A stretch of DNA of 64,000 nucleotides, taken from positions 4,774,001 to 4,838,000 of the forward strand of contig OY751491.1 of NCBI GenBank assembly GCA_963565915.1, given 5' to 3'. The position numbers were made by a program, and so were the translations under genes. The stretch's first letter is position 1. Every line of letters starts with the position of its first letter. Source of the DNA: Entoloma clypeatum (taxonomy: Eukaryota; Basidiomycota; Agaricomycetes; Agaricales; Entolomataceae). Positions 61,524 through 64,000 of the stretch are shown here, in pieces. The notes under the pieces are model-generated. The model worked only from the letters and a program-made list of their open reading frames with translations, made no database searches and was not told the DNA's origin.

Positions 61524-62832
61524 TTATCTCTCCCTGGTGGCTGACCAGTTCATCAAAGATTGAAAACCCGTACCATCTGCTTCAGTGGTGGGCCGTTTCC
61601 TCTTCAATAGATCAGGATCCTTTCCTCGTTCCGACGTCACAATCATGATCTTCTGACTAGTATTCGGACACTTGATGGACAGGAGTTGTCCTCCATCTCT
61701 ATCATTTTGATAACTACTACAAGTTATCATGTCGAAAGGTCGTCCCAAAAGCACTCTAGAGGCTGGCTCATTTATAATATGGACCTGCAGATAGACTACA
61801 ATGTGATCAAAACGGAACGGCATGTTTCGTGATAGTCCCAGCGACTTTTCGATTTGCTTATTGGCACTTTGCATATGGATGCATATGTCTGGATCCCATG
61901 AAAGCCTCATCGCGACGGCTGCAGCCTTCAACATTGAGATTATCTGGGAGCCTCCATCAAGAATACACTGTTCTTCCATCATTCCATTCACCATGGCACT
62001 TACTGTCCAGAGACTCTGTGATTCCTGTGCGACATATACTGGCTTAGGTGCTGTCCCAGGCGGCAAACTCTCGAGATACTGTAAGATGGGGTCCGAGATG
62101 ACCACCGAACCGACAGGTAGGTTGTTTACAGTCTGTTCCATGATCATGAACAACGCCACTGGCAATTCATCTACTTTAACTATATCTTCTAGTTCATTTG
62201 TTTGGGCAAACTTTTTCCAATATGACAACTGGCTGTCATCCATTGAATCTAGTAGGTTCAACACTCGAATATTCGCAGGTACTCTCTTCCTAGTCAATAG
62301 CTTTCGCAATTCCTCTTGTACTACTTTATCTGCCCTCAATAAATCGCCCAATGCAATCGTGATCAGAGTCTCGAGCACTGCCGAGACCGTGACACTCTTC
62401 AATTGTTCTTCAATAGGTGCCTTGCTGCAAAACGCTGGGCCCTTTCAATCAACGTCGGCAATGGTCTCATGGTCTGGTCTTTTATTTTTACCAAGGGGAA
62501 CAAAAGCGACTTCTGGTACATCACAAAACAGCAAATCAACTGTTGGTCTAGTGACTTCTTCGCGGGTAAACGCTCGGTCACTATCTTTTTGGGTGACAGA
62601 CCTTGTCTTGGCCAATGGCTTCGGCGTTAACTCAGGTTCTGGCTCATCATCATCGCCATCTACTTCCTCGACTTCTTCAATATCTTTTTCTATTTCATTT
62701 TCTGTTTCACTATCTGGGTCTCGGTTTTCAGTCCGTTTCTCTGGCGATTTGGCACGATTCTTTTCAACCCTAGACCTTGATGGAATCTGCTTCGCCTTCC
62801 TCAAATGTTCTAAAAACCCGATTCCTTCTTAG
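61524..62832 (-). pseudogene. pol: gypsy-D gag-protease linker and aspartic protease relic
   Basis: From 62832 downward an acidic, Glu/Asp-rich segment (NEIEKDIEEVEEVDGDDDEP), a shifted frame, then 62402-61524: VLETLITIALGDLLRADKVV, ELRKLLTRKRVP, and a protease-like fold with CILDGGSQIISM where DSGS would be expected, followed by VLLGRPFDMITCSSYQND. The protease triad is therefore altered to DGGS. Decayed. Confidence 0.75.
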
Positions 62833-63116
62833 CATTCCCTGACCGGGTGACTACGAATTGACTGATGTCCTGCATTGCTTTAGTCATCGCAAGGAATGCT
62901 TCCTGCATATCAGGCTTTCCTGAAGTACCCTCAGGCTCATTGCTGGGTAACTGTTGCTGGACTGGCATCATTCCCGGCATCGCGACTCAATTCTGCAACA
63001 CCGCGTTCTGGGGAACTGGGTTTGATATTCCAGACATAAAAGAATTCTGGACTGGGGTATAGTGCATGGGAACCGCCGGAGCAGTACCGTACAGTTGCAT
63101 ATACATATTGAAATTA
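62833..63116 (-). other. gypsy-D Gln/Pro-rich linker, no clear frame
   Basis: Between gag and protease; minus strand rich in Met, Pro, Gln. Probably the eroded inter-domain region of the same element. Confidence 0.4.
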
Positions 63117-64000
63117 TTAATGCGCTAAGAGATTGTTCAATGCCACAATCTGTTGGTCGCGCTTGGCCATCCCTTCTTGCATCAACCGCAGATTCTCGTC
63201 TTGCTGATCGCGAGGCTTATTTGTAAACAGAGAGTAGTCTGAATTGTCCTGTATTTGCGCAAGGTTAAGTATGCCAGGAGCTTGCTCGTCTTCAAAATAT
63301 CCTTCATACAATTGCTTATTGGCCGACAATTTCTCTACCCGATCCTTCTGACTAATATTACTAGGCTCGCAAGGAATGTAGCCTCCGTCTGGCAAACGGA
63401 TCCCTTGTGGGGTGGCTTTGATTTTTCCTTGCACTAGATGTGTCTGAAGTTCGGTACACTCTCGAAGGAAATGGTGCGGCTTGTAGCAATAGTGACAACA
63501 TCTCGGAGGCGCCCCACCACTGGGTGCCGCTCGCGGTTCCTGTTTGTACTGTTGCTGAGAGCCTGCCTGCATCGCTTGAAGCGTTTTCATAATTCCTTGC
63601 GTAGATTTCTCGAAGCCTTCAACCCTATTGGTCAACAATGCCTGACTCTGTGCCACAGACTCAAGCATTTGTTCGATCTTTACCACCGATGACAGATTGG
63701 ACATAGGAATTGCGACATTGGAGGGAGCGGCTCGCGACGTATAATTATTGGAAGCGGTGAAACCGTTATGGTGCCTCGCCATTTTCTCGACAATTTCTAT
63801 CATGTCACTCAAGTCTACGAGATTATCCTGATGTCTTACCGCTGCTGCCGTGGCATTATTTGCTGTGGCTGCGGTGTCCATCATGGACAATCTCAACTTG
63901 ACCGCTTCTGCGAAGCCGTCATTTAAACAACTCAAGAACCTCCCCACGAGCTCACGATCGGAGATACAACCATTCGCACGAGTCAGTTTCTTAGCTTCGG
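63117..64000 (-). pseudogene. gag: gypsy-D gag, N-terminus beyond window
   Basis: The frame is open from the window end to 63117, entering as EAKKLTRANGCISDRELVGR; no Met start is in view. Central coiled region (KIEQMLESVAQSQALLTNRV), one zinc knuckle variant CHYCYKPHHFLREC (CX2CX4HX4C), then QGKIKATPQGIRLPDGGYIP, a sequence that follows the knuckle in this gypsy lineage. No stop is visible, so this piece may be intact while pol is not. Confidence 0.8.

Larger units (their letters stand above)
59941..64000 (-). mobile_element. gypsy-D: decayed Ty3/gypsy element, cut by the window end
   Basis: Minus-strand remains of gag (63117-64000), a protease-containing region (61524-62832) and RT to the start of RNase H (59941-61260). 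It lacks visible integrase and LTRs in the window; the left edge meets the minisatellite. It belongs to a different lineage from gypsy-A and gypsy-B. Confidence 0.85.

Overview
The window looks like transposable-element-rich, probably heterochromatic DNA of a basidiomycete fungus, most likely an agaricomycete. The grounds are Ty3/gypsy chromoviruses, a gypsy family with an unusual protease/RT layout that I associate with mushroom genomes, a Tad/I-like LINE, Ty1/copia elements, a Tc1/mariner, hAT sequences, and compact fungal LTRs with TATA boxes. I found no convincing host gene, tRNA, rRNA or CRISPR array in 64 kb. All family names below are local labels.

Layout. 1-2819: hAT transposase relic split by a solo LTR (TSD GGATT), then a CCCAAYGGC minisatellite and GGACTGG-rich MITE debris. 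2820-7717: two inverted copia LTRs around an old, deleted gypsy-B element (3598-7173, TSD TTAAT) that holds a second minisatellite. 8478-19215: a copia element (minus strand) split by gypsy-B1 (9712-15867, TSD GGTGA). 19994-21336: a hAT-type MITE with 8-bp TSD directly before a copia gag relic. 22713-29373: a full-length LINE with two intact overlapping ORFs, poly-A tail and 14-bp TSD. 29821-30574: a foldback element. 31614-33307: a decayed second LINE. 33607-42813: a large inverted duplication (arms of 3361 bp, spacer 2485 bp) whose outer edges are the TA ends of two mariner copies; the spacer is gypsy-A pol. 43019-57056: a nest in which gypsy-B2 (44212-50360) sits in a 5'-truncated LINE copy (44150-50663), which sits in gypsy-A (43126-56806), which sits in a gypsy-C LTR. 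A further solo LTR (51428-51895) also interrupts gypsy-A. 57228-58022: gypsy-C gag. 58226-59940: a second minisatellite family in opposite orientations around a solo LTR. 59941-64000: gypsy-D on the minus strand, running off the window.

How the parts relate. The LTR elements encode gag (RNA binding and packaging), aspartic protease, reverse transcriptase/RNase H and integrase; gypsy-A and gypsy-B also end pol with a chromodomain, which in known chromoviruses steers integration to marked chromatin. Gypsy-A and gypsy-B both carry, two bases inside the 5' LTR, a primer-binding site complementary to the predicted 5' end of their own RNA, the arrangement of Tf1-type self-priming. Gypsy-B2 and the full-length LINE have intact reading frames and look recent; gypsy-A, gypsy-B1, copia, mariner and gypsy-D carry stops, frameshifts or mutated catalytic residues, several of them at CpG.

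The least expected items are an extra 3' ORF between pol and the polypurine tract of gypsy-A, the mariner-bounded inverted duplication, and the self-priming signals. All comparisons were made by eye on the sequence; no database was searched.
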